Assembly: GCA_922989275.2 (NCBI GenBank)
Contig: OV277869.1
Span: 3,153,190 to 3,217,189 of the forward strand
Reading direction: 5' to 3'
Origin: Gari tellinella
Lineage: Eukaryota; Mollusca; Bivalvia; Cardiida; Psammobiidae
Length of the DNA: 64,000 nucleotides
In this document: positions 44,801 to 59,800 of the stretch, piece after piece
Layout of the letters: each line of letters begins with the position of its first letter
Position numbering within the stretch: position 1 is the first letter of the stretch
Position numbers and translations under genes: made by a program
Notes under the pieces: model-generated
Told to the model about the DNA's origin: nothing
The model's database searches: none
What the model saw: the letters and a program-made list of their open reading frames with translations, nothing else

Positions 44801-47800
44801 AATGCAGGTCCATGAGGTCATCCTATACGGTGTATTTTATTATCGGAATTTTCTATGCTCACGGTAAGGACATTTAATTATTTATGCTTGACTCTTTTTA
44901 TTTTTATTTGCACATTGCAACATAAACTTTTCACATGAATATTGAAATAAGGCACCGTTCTACATATGTCGCTGCGTTTCAAAAGTAGAGTGTTTATGTT
45001 AACTCTGTCAGGTATCGGTTTCCCATTGATAAAACTGAAAATAGGTCCTAACTGGGTCAGTATTACTCCGCGCTAAAACCACGCCTACACCACGGAATTC
45101 TTAGAAAGTGAAAACCGGTTTATTCTAGTCTTGAAATTAACATTCATGGGAAAATACAACTCTATTTTGACAAAGTGTTTATATAAGGACGGGGCAGGGC
45201 GAATATAGATATACACAAATAGACATTACCTCCTTATCCAGTGACTTCACAATCATGCTCTGGGGACTAACAAGCTCCCATGCAATTAGAACTGTTAAGA
45301 CCATGGCAAGCATCCCAGATATGATAGCCAACAATTGATAATCTTTGATGCTCTGAAATACAAAATATTTAAAAACAACTTACTCCATGTAATTGATGCA
45401 CAAAAGCATACTAATAGATTTAAACATCTACGTGTCATAAACGTATTTGTCATAATTGCTGTAAACAGCTTGGATACAGATGAACCACCGAGAATAGTTC
45501 GGCCTGATCGGAATCCAAATCGTTACTAAGTTGATATGAAGATGGGCTATTTGTTGATTGTCGGTAAAACAGCGTTTACCACAGGGATACGATAAAATTT
45601 TCAAGTGCGATTGTAGAAATTGTACCTTGAACCATTTCGCTGCCCGGCTGTATAACACTTAACATAATTATACAAACAGTTTGGATCATGCGGCGTCTGA
45701 TCAGGATCTGAACTGTTTGACACTCTAATTAATGTTCCCGAAGTAAAAAAGCAAAAGGTTCTAACATTAAAAAGTAAGAGCAGAAATTTGAAGATTTCGG
45801 AAAAACATCCGTAGATCCGGAGAAATTCAGAAAAATCCGAAAATCGGAGAAATGCCAGCCCTGTTACTATCTAATAACCTAAAACCATTTCTACCTGTAC
45901 ATTGCTATTAACTACGCTATATCATTCATCTGCAAAATTTATCATCTGCAACATTTTTTATTTATCTTCATTTTCTCTAGAAAGTATAATCAGTGTAAAA
46001 AGTTGAGACGTAGAATTAATCACATCATTTAATCACGTAATCACCCGTAAGGTATAACAGATTGAAATGTGAATCGATAGTAAAACATAGCTTTTTATTA
46101 CCATGAACAAGGAGTAATTATATTCTGGGTTCTGTTCTAGGTACTCGCCGATAACATGTGTTGACGTTCGCTTGAATTTTTCTTATTAGATCGCAGTGGC
46201 TTACTTTTCACGGTACGACCGAATTTACGATCAAAATTGCAAACAATTTGAATCCAGGTAAGAAGCCGATAAATTCGACGCCTCACAGGGATCCAAACCG
46301 TATGGCACTTCATGAAAGTTTCTGAAGGAAATGTAGATAAGTCAACTCTGAGAATTGTTGCAGACCACTAAACTGTGTAAATTATTAGATGTTTAAGACA
46401 GGTGACTGCTTAAAGCAAGATGACAGTATTTAAAACAGAAAGCTCCTTTATGAGCTTTCTGGTTTACTGTCACATTGCTGTAAGCTGTCACCTGTTTTTT
46501 AACCCTTTCACTCTCAATGACGCCAAAAAGCACATTTGCAAACATTTTTGATCCTGATCAGACGCCGCGTAAAGCGGTGTCTTATCAGAATCAAAATTGT
46601 TTGCCATTTGATTTTAAAATACGTCAGCTATACTGCCTTCAATCTAACTTTGAAACGATATTGCAGACACCAATATTGGATACGACAATATGGCGGTGAA
46701 GTGGTGGTAAAAGCTTCACGCTAAAAGTGATCATGAAAGGGTTTTAACCCTTTACCTGATAGCCTATTTCTAGTATAGAATATAGGTGACCACTTAAAGC
46801 AGGTTGAAAGTAAAGCAGAATGCGCCATATGGCGCATTCTGCTTTACTTTCAGCCTGCTTTAAGCCATTACCTGCTAGAATAAGGAAATTATTAAATATG
46901 ACACATATTCATTACGGTATATATTGGAACTATTTTCTTCAGCGGAGGAATAAATTAAATACGCTAAAAGTCGCTTCTATAAGGGAAAGGGTTAAACAAC
47001 CAAATATTCTTCCTTTAGCAGTCGTAATGCACAGGTTTTACTATACAAACAAATGGATTTAATTGTTTAGGCAATCTGTCAGAGTGCCACAATTTGTGTT
47101 TTGTAAAATACTTAGTAATATTTCTGAGAAAATACAATATTTTTGTTTCTTTATTATAATATATTCAATTTAACGAATAAACAATCGCTAAAACACGGAA
47201 TCGTTGAACCCATAAAGCTTTTAATTGAACTCAATGTCCACAAAAGACATAAGAAAACAGTGCATACCCTTTATAGACGTAATTTGCACCGTTTGCTATT
47301 CCATATGAAGTGCTCTGCTGTATTGACAAATATTACCGTGATTTTTTTTTTAGATCAGCATGGTATATCTACAGGTATAAGAAAATCTTACAACTAGCAC
47401 ACATGGGGCCCGCTTCCTAAAACTTCGTACGACAAAAGTTGCAGTAAGTCTCAATTATAATTGATCTTTTCCATCTAATCCTGTCTTGTGACATCTCTTT
47501 GTAATTGTGTTGAAAAGACAATTCCAAGGAGATGTCACACGACAGGATTAGATAGAGAAATCAGAAATTAAATAAAATGTATTTTAAAGTTTTGACTTAC
47601 GACCGTTTTGTCGTACGAAGTTTTATGAAACGGACCCCTGGAGAGTTTATTGCAATATTCTGACATACATCGGTTAACTCATTATCCCCTGAAACTTCCA
47701 ATGGACAATTCCAGTTTGCAATAAAGACTGGTCTATTTTAGACTATTTAGTGTTCTTTTCTGTAATAAACTGCGAACTGACAAACAGTGAAGTCCCAGGT

Positions 47801-50800
47801 CAGAGGGCTCCTGCAGGAGCCCTCTGACCAGGGACTTCACTGTTTGCATAGGAGAAGTGTACTAATTTGGTAAAGGACGCATATATGCGTCACTAGGGCT
47901 CGATGAGTTAATAAAGACAATATTTAAAGAGACAGCACGACTACTCTGTAGTACTTTAAAAGAATATCTAATAAGGACATGAAACTGTTAGTTACCCTTC
48001 GCAGCAGTTTCTTGTTTGTGAATATCCTGTAAACCCTCCATGTTTTCGAAAATAGAGCCCCAAATGCCGACGTGAAGCCAAACGCGAAACAGAAGATTTT
48101 TACCTGTATAATAGATAAAAAGAAACACTATTTGGTATTTAGGCAAATTGACTGACTAGTTGTATTTAAGTGTCACTTATGCCATAGCAATGAATTTACT
48201 TTGAAATTCGTATATGTTCGAATTAAAGAAACTGAAGGTATTGAAATTAAACTGTAAAAGAAATGGATTATGTGACTGATTTACGAGTAGTTTGAGTTTC
48301 AATTAACCATTTCACTCTCAATGACGCCATACAGCGCGTTTGCAAAGAGTTTGCCCAATGCGGCGTCTTATCAGGACTCAAACTGTTTGACACTCTTATC
48401 AATATTTATTAAGTCATACAACCTTAAATCGAACTTTAAAAGTGTCGTCTGATTCAGTATTGTTGTCTGCAAGACAACAATACTGAATCAGACGACAATA
48501 AAGCGGTAAAGGGGTAAACATCTCTCGAATAATTTGATCATGAAATAATTAATGCTACCTGGTATATTTTTTGAATACCAAAGCAAAATGTTCTTACTCT
48601 ACATATAGCTGAATTGTTGGTTTCTGCTGGTTTCATAAAGACTGTCACATAGCAAAATATACAACCAACAAGCAAGACATTGTTGATGTTAGGTGAAGAT
48701 AGTTTTACTGACCTGAAATAAAGTCAAAAATAATATGAATGTAGAGTAATCGAAAAACTTAGTATTTAGTATACCACAGTCAATCTTATCTCAAGCGACC
48801 ACTAAATAAAATACAGTCGAACTTCGATATCTCGGACTTGCATAAGTCGAACTATCCGATAGTTCGACACATGAACTGCATCATTTCATGCTCGGTTCAG
48901 TCGAACATTCCCATATTGCCACGTTTTAACTTTGAAAACGGGTATGTTCGACTTAACCAAGTTCGAGATATCGAAGTTCGACTGTACTCATAATAAGTGT
49001 GAATTAATGTGTTTGCGTAATGAAGATGAGTTTGCGGTTTTAAATTTATCCCGCATTTAAAAGTCAGCAGTTTGCTTTGAGAAATTCAGACACGCTACTG
49101 TAGTAGGTGTTCGATTGAATGTATAACGTATACAGTGAAGCTCGCTTATAACGAAGTCAAGTTCTTTCGTTATATCAGGAATAAGTTATATTTTGTTGTA
49201 TCCAATATTTCGTTATAACCATAATCAATTTCGCTATAAGCGAGATTCACTGTATATACGAAGTTGTCAATTGGATTCGTATCCGCATTTCGTGATATAT
49301 GTATTCATGTGAAAACATGTACTGAGTGAAATAAAGAATTTGAATTCGATATCACATTGTCGGAGCATAAAGTCATATTTCCTTTCCATTTGACATCCCT
49401 GATAGCATTAAGTATTGACAAAAAACACTTGTCATTCATGAATTACCTAAATAAATTGCTTAAATGCATTATCCAAGCGCAATATAAGTAACCACCATTC
49501 CTATAAAAGTATTCCCGCTGTGACCTTTGGTAAGATGACTTTATTCACAAGGGTTGAGGCTGTGTAATTGTTTTGTATTGGTTAAGTACATAAAAGCAAG
49601 AACTAAATACAATATAGTAATTTAATCCATTAACTCAGAGCAATTTATTCATACCTTGGATATTTCGGCTTTGTCGCAAAGCCTTCATCAACACACTGAG
49701 AAGTAGTCAGTGGGTATCACGTGACTTTGAGTTGTCACGTGATACCAGGAGACGGCTGTAAACTGCCGGCAACTCCAATCCCTCGTCTCTGTTGAGAGAT
49801 GGTCGTCGCTGCTTTATGAGGATGGCTTCTTTCACTCTGCGCTGTGCATGTCTTCTGACGATAGTACTTTGGTTTTCAGAGGATCTATGTGGTGTCCAGT
49901 ATTTTCACAGTGTTCGTGAAGTGCCGAGTTTGTTCGAGACACATGCTCTTTCAGTCTGGTTTCAAGTGGTCTTCCTGTCTCACCAACATAATAGTTTCTG
50001 CAGTTTTCACACTTCACATAATAAACAACCCCGCATTTTTTAAACATTTCTGTCTTGTCTTTCACATGTGTGACTATTGAGCGGATAGAGTTGACTGGCT
50101 TGTGGTACATGTTCACACCATGCTTTTTGAAGATTCTATTTAATGTTTCTGAAGTTCGCCGGATGTATGGGGTGCCAACATTTGGTCTTCGTTGGTTAGA
50201 TTGCTGGTGTGTTGTTTTCTCTTTGTTGTTTTGTTTATTTGGAATTGAGAACATCCATTCTGGATAGCCGTTTGCCCTGAGTGCACCTTTGACATGGTCT
50301 TTCTCCTTGGTTTTGTCTGAATCTTCGGTCACCAATTTCTCTGCCCGGTGGAACAAGGTCCTCATCACAGATCTTTTATGTTCCAGGTGATAATTGGAAT
50401 CAAAATTCAGATATTGGTCTGTGTGTGTTGGTTTTCTATATACTGTGACCTTGGTGGACCCATCGTCCTTACTATGAACACAGGTGTCCAAGAATGGAAT
50501 TTGACCATCCTCTTCTCTTTCCGAGGTGAATTTAATGTTCTCATCTATGGAATTCAAGTGGTATGAAAACTCATCGATCTCATACTCGTGGAGTTTAGTC
50601 ATCGTGTCATCCACGTATTTAAACCATAGAGAGGGTGGGTTCCTTGCTGTATCCAGTGCTTCCTTCTCAAAATGCTCCATGTAGAGGTTGGCTACTATGG
50701 GAGAGACTGGAGACCCCATCGCCGCCCCTTGCTTCTGCTGAAAATATTGACCTTTATAGATGAAATACGTGCTGTTAAGTGCCATTTCCAGGAGGTCACA

Positions 50801-53800
50801 TACACTGCTAACTGTGAGCTTAGTCCTCTGGTTCAGTTCGCTGTCTTGTTCCAATCTGTTTCTAATCACTCTCATGGCTTGCTTCACCGGGATGCTTGTA
50901 AATAGGGCTGATACATCGTATGACACAAGTTTGTTTGTGGGTGGCACCTCGAGATCACTAATTTTCTTTACAAAGTCCACACTGTTTCCTATGTGGTGTT
51001 TTGTCTTACCAACAAGAGGACCTATGACAGCGGCTAAATAGTATATTTCCATATACAGTAGTTTAACATCAACACGTACTTCAATCAACAAGTCCTAAAT
51101 ATAGTAGCTTGAATCTTTCCTCCCTGAAACCTCAAATGGACAATTCTAATTTTCAATTTAGTCTTAGTCTATTTGTGACTCTTTAAGGTTGATTTTTACC
51201 AGATATGTCAAAATGACAAACAGTGTAGACCCTGCTCAGAGGGTTCCTTTAGGAGCCCTCTGATCAGGGTATACAATGTTTGCAAAGGACAAGTGTACTC
51301 CTCACATGTACGCCATTTGCAAATGACATATGCGTGACTAGGATTCAAAAAGTGTAAATATCAACACGTTCTTCTATCAACAAGTACTAAATATAGTAGC
51401 TAAATATCAACACGTGCTTCAATCAACAAGTACTAAATATAGTAGCTTTATATTAACATGTACTTCAGTCAACAAGTACTAAATATAGTAGCTTTATATC
51501 AACACACACTTCAATCAATAAGTATTAAATATTGTAGCTTAATGTCCAATTAGATTGATTGAGTTGGGTTTTACGGCACCGCGACACATGAAATGGTCAT
51601 ATGGCGCCAGTAGGGTACTACGGTAGTGCAGTACAAGCGTTTATGGCATCACCTCCTGCGATGTATTTGTTTTATTGGATGCTTGCCCAGCATGCCAACT
51701 ATTCAGAAATAATAAGCGAAAACAAGAACAAATATTGTACTCGAATACATACGGATTATTTCTGTGAATGACATTAAATGTCAAGAAGGCCAAGGCTAAA
51801 ACTGTTCCTAGAGCAGAGCAAATCGTCATCGGAATATACACAGGCAGTGGTATTGTGACTTCTGATTTTAAAACATATGTTGAATCGCGAGGAATGTACC
51901 CATCTGTGAAACCAAAAAATAAATGGTTCATACATTTAAATGGCATTAATCACAAATACCATATTATTACGTTCCTTAGTTTGACACCAGTATTCATCCA
52001 AATGTTAAAACTCTATAAGTCTAAATTCAGAAAATTTTACTTAGTCTATTGATCCCTAGCGACATGTTTACTCGTCCAAAACTTCCAGTATTCCTGTGAA
52101 GAATGTACTTGTCGTATTCAGACATTCCAGGGGCCCGTTTCATAAAACGTCGTACGACAAAAACGATCGTGAGTCAAAATTTAAAAAAAAAATCTGATTT
52201 CTATATCTAATCCTGTCTTGTGATATCACTTGTGAATCGTCTTTTACAAGATAGGATTAGACGGAGAAATAAATAATAATTGAGACTTTAATAATCTGAC
52301 TTACGACAAAATTTGTCGTACGAAGATTTATGAAACTGGTCCCTGATCCATATCAATCGGCCCATAGAGGAGCCCTTGATCGGTGTCTGTACTGTTTGCC
52401 ATTTTGCAATACATTGTTAAAGAACAGCTCTAAAAAGTAAAAACAACTTGGTTATACTTAATTGGAAACAGGAATTGCTCATCTAATGATTCAGGGAATA
52501 ATGATTTAAATGAATATGTAAAATACTTATCATGATCTTAAGGACCTATCTCACGCAACATTAATCAATTCACCATTTTTATTTTAAAATGGTTTGATAT
52601 TTTCGTAAAGTTTAGCATAGTGACATCTAAATACACTAAGGCTCCTTTTTGATAAAATATTTTAAACTGAATCACAGAATTTGCAAATACTGACGATCAT
52701 TTGAAATAAATATCTCTTTCTAAAATTCTCAAGATTTGTGAACAACTCTGGTAAAACGGTACTGTTTAATTACGAACATTATCTTTACAAGAAAACTTGC
52801 AAATTACATACTTTTCCATTGGATGCCATCTCCTTCCCACTCAAGTACTCTTGGATCCAGGTCCATTCTATATCGTCCTACTGGTTTCCGCACTCCATCT
52901 GTGTCACACAATAGAAATTATTAGTATCTGACAAGGGCCCGTCTAGTGAAACGTCCTACGACAAATATTGTCCTAAGTCAGATTCTAAAATTTACAAATT
53001 ATTATTCAATTCTCCATCTAATCTTGGCTTGTGCAAAATTTGAAAAACAAGGCATGGTTAATGTGTAGGTATAGTTATCTGAAACTACAAATGAGCGCTA
53101 TAGATATTAACATATTTACGCCCATTGAATTTATCCATGCTTATATATTGGATTAGCCCATCATTTTCTTTTTGTTTTATATTGAAATTCCTATCAGCAA
53201 ACAGGGTAGGCTATGATCAGACGCCGAAGTATGCGGCGTCTGATCATAGTCTACACTATTTGCGTATGTTCATGTTATGGACGCTGGGTACTCATAGTTT
53301 AAAGCACAGCTATAAGTAGTCAGTAATTTACCCAATCACTGCCTTATACCAAGTGCTTAAACCTTTCAAGATCTATTTTATCGTGAGAGTTTACCCCTTT
53401 ATCGAAATATTGTCGTCTGTGTTAATATTGGTGTTCATAGTCAAATTTAAGGCAGTATGACTGAAGAAATTTTAAAACAAGTGGCAACCTGTTTGCAAAC
53501 GCGCCTTTTGGGGTCATTGGTAGTGAAAGGGTGAACTCTTAGCGTGCAAACAGATTGACATATGACGAGACGCGTAACGTGGATACTTATCATGATCCAA
53601 TAATGTTGGACATTCTTACCCTGTTTTTTTTAAAAGAAATTTTGAAAACTCATCTTTAGAACAGAAGCAGACGGCAATTGTTGCAGATGAAAAAAGCAAA
53701 ACAAGTTAAAATGTTAGAAAATGTTGTGACCCGCGAATGATAAGTACAAGTGTTAAAAAATTGCTTTTTACTGTACCACTGTTATCCATTTCAACCTCAA

Positions 53801-56800
53801 TGACGTCATAAGGCGCATTTGCAAACAGTTTTGATCCTGATCAGGATAAAAACTGTTTGCCACCTGTTTTGAAATAACGTTAGTTATACTGCCTAAAATC
53901 TAACATTTAAACGATATTGCAGACAACAATGTTGAAGCAGACAATCTTTAACTGTCAGGATAGACAACACTGACATTTGCATACGGTTTAGATACTGATC
54001 AGAAGCCGCGTAATTCGGCGTCTACAGAGGATCGAAACTTTTCGACAAACATATTAGTTTTTCATAAATATTAAAAACACGCAAATTTCTCAATTGCATA
54101 ATCGAAACAGATGGAAAATAAAAGCAGACGAATATATGTTAGTGACTGTGTTAGGTAGCTATTTACATCTTAATGAGAGCAAAAAGGTTTACCATTGTAT
54201 CATATTTAATTATTTACGATTAAAAACTAAAAACAGTTATTTGCAGCTGAAATTCTATTTCTAAATTGCCCACTACAAGCAGTAAATATTCCATTTCAAT
54301 AATAGATATCTATAATCGTGTCACGTATGCAAGTCTCGCTGTCAGTGGTTGTTCTAGTTGTGTCTAAGAAATATTTACGTCCGCTCAGACAATTAATTGC
54401 AGCTCTCGCGCCCGTCTTACGAAACGTCGTACGACAAATACAGTCGTAGGTCAAATCTTTAACACCAGTTAACATCGGCTCATTCTTGCGGGTACGTCTC
54501 GTTGTCATTCAGACATAGCCGATATTTAGTGCGGCATTGTCTATTATAGGGTCATACATGTACCTACGTCAAGTCATTCGAATAAGAGTATGAAAACTAA
54601 TGCAATGAATGTACTTGAGAGCACTGATGATGGTTTCAAACTGAAATACAGAGGTATGGGGTGAAAAGAAAACCTGGACCTCATTTCAAAACAGCATGCC
54701 ACTTTCCTGGTCCCGAAATTCTAAAGTTTTGACTTACGACCATTTTTGTCGTACAACGTTTCGTAGACGGGTCCCAGAACCGCTGGAATACAGTTACGCA
54801 TACTAGTGCACTAGTATTCAAATATAGAACTCTATTTCCTATGAACACAACATGTTAGATATCAAATTATAAGAAAATTGTCGCCAGAAGAGAATTTAGA
54901 CTCATGTTGGCATAATCATGCAAATGCAGACCCTGATCAGATAACATTATATTATTACATTGTTTAGAAAAAGCACACATATACGCTAATAGCAAGAAGG
55001 ATTAAATATATTTGCCATTTATGACTTAATTATTTAAGTACAGACATACAAGTATGTTATTGCAATTTTAATATCTAGATTGTTTTTGGAAACATTTCTT
55101 AAAATGGCACATTTTAGTAATACTCACAATCTTAACATTTCATAAATATTATGTGAACATTTCTAATACTAATAACGCTAATACGTATGTATTCAGTACA
55201 AACAATCTGTGAAGCGTATGTGAACATTTCCTACGCGGACGGTGTAGACCCGTGTCAGAGCACTCCTACAAGACACATCTGATCAGGGTCCAGAATGTTA
55301 TTTTGCAATAATTTGTAAAATACTTAGTTTAATTATTAAAAAACATACTAGACTTCATTAGAAACTGATACTGTATACAAAATTACACATATGCTAAATG
55401 ATCACCTTGTATTTGTTCAATGAGTACGTTGATGATCGGGTCGGCACCAAGACGAAAGTCCACGTTCCCGGACACACCTAGCAGAGACTGGTTGCCCACA
55501 CACTCAAATATCACTTCATTGATGTAGTAATCGTAGTCGAACTCGTCCAGCGATTTAGGATACCCTGAAATGAAACAGTGTAAAAAGTTTCAAGAACACA
55601 TTTCCGTTAAACAAAGCGGAATAAACAATAATTTTGTTTCCTTCTTGGTCAAGTGAGTGAGTGATAGAGCAAGCGAATTGGGTTTTACGGCACTGTAACA
55701 CTGAATAAGTCACATTTTCTTGGTCAAGTATGGAACAATAACGAGTTATATAAAAATGTTTAAGATCGAGAAGGGGAACTAGAGACCGTACAACAGGCAA
55801 AAGACCGTCATTTTTTTCCACATTGGATAAGCTCCACAAATGTAGAGATAAATTATATAAGAACAAATTCAATACATTATCATATAGCATCTTAAAATAT
55901 CCTAGTTTAATATCTTAAAAAGTGACGTATGACAGTGACTGTGCTCCTGTGACAAGTACACTTATCCAACATAAAATGTAAATCCTTATCAAAGGTATTG
56001 TAGCAAGGGCAACACTGTTTGCCTCTCTGAAACATACTAGACCAAAACAACCCAAAAGAATTTAAATGTACTATATTTATCCGAAAACTTGAAATATTCA
56101 CTTGGAGATTGAAAAGGTCAATAAACATTCTAGTGAGTTTTGACTTAATGGGAGATGGACCTGCAGGGCTCCAGATAAGGGGAGTATTTCAAAAACTAAA
56201 ATCTTTATTTCTGCTTTAAACCCTATGGTGTCACTACTCATTAGAATCGTCTCAAAGAGACGATTCTAATGAGTAGTAACCCCATAGGATTTGGTATTAA
56301 AATAAGTGTGAAAATGTTGGATTTGTGAAGTGAACCCTGGACCTATTTACGTACTCATCTCCTTCAGTTTCTTGTCAGCACATTCTAAAGCCAGGGCTGT
56401 AACCCATATATGATCGTAGCAACGCCCGTTAATCACCTCGAAATGTCTCAGGTCCCACCGGTAGGTTGGGTAGTTTTCCAACCTGACCTGAAACTCTTTG
56501 GCTGTAGAGAAAACAGAATTAACCCATTACTCTATATATACTCATTTTAACGGCTTTAATTTATTACCTCCCTGACAGAAAATAGTTCAAATGTATACAG
56601 TCATGAATATGCATCGTAAGAAACGTTTGCTATATTCTAGCAGGTGCTGGCTTAAAACTGACTGAAAGTAATGCATTCTGCTTTACTTTCAACCTGCTTT
56701 AAGTGCCACATGTCTTTGAACCTAGAAATAAGTTATTGGGTAACGCGTTGATATAAAAGTAGCAAAATATAACAAGATTTTCCGCTGATAGAGACTTCGA

Positions 56801-59800
56801 CATTGCAACGAGAGACAGTGTGACAATAGAGTAACAACGAAATCTTATCTTAGAACGACGATCATAACTATGTTTTACTCCGCCGTCGACGGTGCAACCA
56901 ACGCAAAACGATAAATTAATATCGCTGTTTCGTCTTCCTCGTGGAGAGACCAATAATGGACATTTAATTGTTTTATCTGTTTTATAGACAATGAAACTTA
57001 GCAAATACTTTATTAACTCATTTTTATACGTTTTGCTTATTACATCAACATAATAATAATTGAAAAGTGCCATGACAAAATCTGACGTATTGCATCGCAC
57101 CGTTGTCATCCCAGGCTCGGTATCCGAGTTTAGTCTACACTGCCGAATACCGTATATAATGCAGCTACATAAAACATTTTAAATGCATGTGGGTGTCAAA
57201 TATTGTAGATCAAGGCCAGCCGCAGCGTCTTTGACCTTGATCTACATTGTTTGCAATGTAATAAGACATGTTTTGTTATGGCAAGGCTAAAATAATTTCC
57301 CAAATCAAAGACTATTGTGGTTCATGTTCAGCGATTTGATAATAACTTGAACCTTCCAACGCTTCACCCCAAGCCCTAATGTTATTTATAACTCGGCGTC
57401 TGGTCAGGATCAAAACTGTTTGAAACTCATAACGATATTAATTGAGTCAATTAACATAGAATTTAATTTTTAAAAATTAAAGGAGACAACAATTGTTTAA
57501 CCATTTCCCCAATAGAAGCGACTTTTAGCGCATATAATTTATTCCTCCGCTGAAGAAAATAGTTCCAATTTAATCAGTTATGAAAATATAGTAAAGGAAA
57601 TATGTTGGCTGTTCTAGCACATGGAAGCTTAAAGCAGGCTGAAAGTAAAGCAGAATGCGCCTTAGGGCGCATTCTGCTTTACTTTCAACCTGCTTTAAGT
57701 GGTTACCTATCTTCAATTCTAGAAATAGGCTATCAGGTAAAGGGTTAAAAGCACATGGCGTCATGCAGTGCTTATGCCGTGATGGCAGTGAAAGAATTAC
57801 AAGAAGTGCTACAAGATGGTTTTAAAAATGAAACACACCTGTCATATTGGCGATTCCTCTTTGTTCGAGAGGGTTTTTCGAATAAAAGTGTGTGAGGATT
57901 GAACCTTCCACCACTGCTGCCATCTCGTCCGCTGTACAGTCAATGTCCTCGAGGTCCGACTTAAAGAAGTTGATGCTGTACCAGCCAACAAACAACCATA
58001 CTATCCTCGGGCCGTAATATCCGAGCTTGTACGCCTAGAGCAAACAGCAAAACGGAGAAAACGTTATTCTTTCCAGTTTAAACGCAAACGAAACGCAAAC
58101 GCATCGCAATAAAATGTACAAAATAACAACTTTGTGACAAATTTGACTTTTCCTGTTTATACAAGTGGCAAACAGTTTGACGCCTGATCAGACGCCGGGT
58201 AACCCGGCGTCTGATCTGGCTCCAAACTGTTTGCAATGGACATAACAGTTTTAGCGTAAACGCGTTTTTTGGGAAAGAATTACATTTTCTCCACTGTAAC
58301 CCTTTCAATGCCTTTATGACGTCATAAACGGTCTCAAACAGGCACTGCCATAACATCGTCTGCAAGCAAACTTATCGTCTGTTTTCATTTCTAAAGTTTT
58401 AGAATTTAAGGCAGCTTGAATTACAAAGCATTTTACAATGAATGTCAAAATTGTTTGATCCTAAACAGACGCCACGCGTTGTGGCGTCTGAAGTGGAATC
58501 CAAATGTTTGCATACAGTGGAGAATCTGTTATTGTTTCCCGTTTAAACGCAAACGTACGCAAACGCAAAACACTAAAACGTAGAAAAGAACAACTGTTGG
58601 ACAATTCTGATAAATCTTGTTTATCTTGGTTGCAAACAGTTTGGAGCCTGATCAAACGCCGGGTTACCCGGCGTCTGATCTGGCTCCAAACTGTTTGCAC
58701 TGCAAATAATAGTTTCAGCGTAAACGCGTTTATTGGGAAAGAATAACAGATTCTCCACTGTACGTAAGTGTTATATAGTCTTGCAGAGAAATGGTTAAAT
58801 ATGTTCATGGACTAGTTATAATTATGCAAATGCTGTCATGATTGCGTATGTTTGAAACAAAGCAAAAGGGCATTAATGACAAATGACAAAGACAAAGAAC
58901 ACAGTACATTATTTCGGTGTAATTCTTTGGATATACTAGTATATACTTCATGTATATAAACCGTACATTTGACCTGCTAAATAAAGCACTATATACTTGG
59001 AACTAGCACATACCTATATTTTTATTCTGATTTATATAAAAGTAAGATGAACACTTACCGCACATATCATTTTCTTAGCTTTGTCCTCGTACATAGCGGT
59101 CACGATGATACGAACATCATGATTCTACAAGAAATATATACATATAAAAATAAAGTGATCAAAAGTGTTGTAGATACCAATTAATACACAGAATAGCCTT
59201 TTTTATATTTTCTTCAACATAATTACGTTAACGTGCAAACATATCATCTACTGTAATTTACAAAGTTTAGAAATTTAGGTATTTTCACTTTCAAAATATT
59301 ATTTTTATGCATAAAAATGGATCCTGATGAGACATTGCGTTACGCAGGGTTTGACTGGGATCTAACCTGTTTGAAAATGTAAGTGCGATCGAGCTTTTGA
59401 TAGTAAATAGGCTAATATCAAAATCATTTATTTAATTTATCACATGTATTTGTGCTATATAAGCATTGATTTTGTTATTGCGATTTAAATGTTAATGTTT
59501 CTATTGTTTAACATCTTGGTGTTCCTTATTTCAAAATGATTTTGAAATATATGAATGAACATACAACAAAGAATCTAAACTGTTAACAAAAATCCATTGG
59601 TGATTACAATGATTTTCGTCTGAGCGTACGAAAAGCAAATTGGAATTAGATACATTTACATATTAATTACTGTTATAATTATTTGTTAGTATCTACTTAG
59701 AAATTTTAATCGATGTTTGGAAAGTAACGAATACCTTTAAATTTTCCACCCGTGACGTTGGGTCATTTCCAAATATTTCTTGAGAAACAATTTTGATATC

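Noticed and set aside
49792..51041. Several + strand open frames of 60-93 codons over the Penelope-like element
   Set aside because: They are antisense to the reverse transcriptase ORF and have no motifs of their own.
56699..57109. 136-codon open frame on the - strand
   Set aside because: It lies in the receptor intron, starts outside any splice context and ends inside a P1 MITE. No domain recognised.
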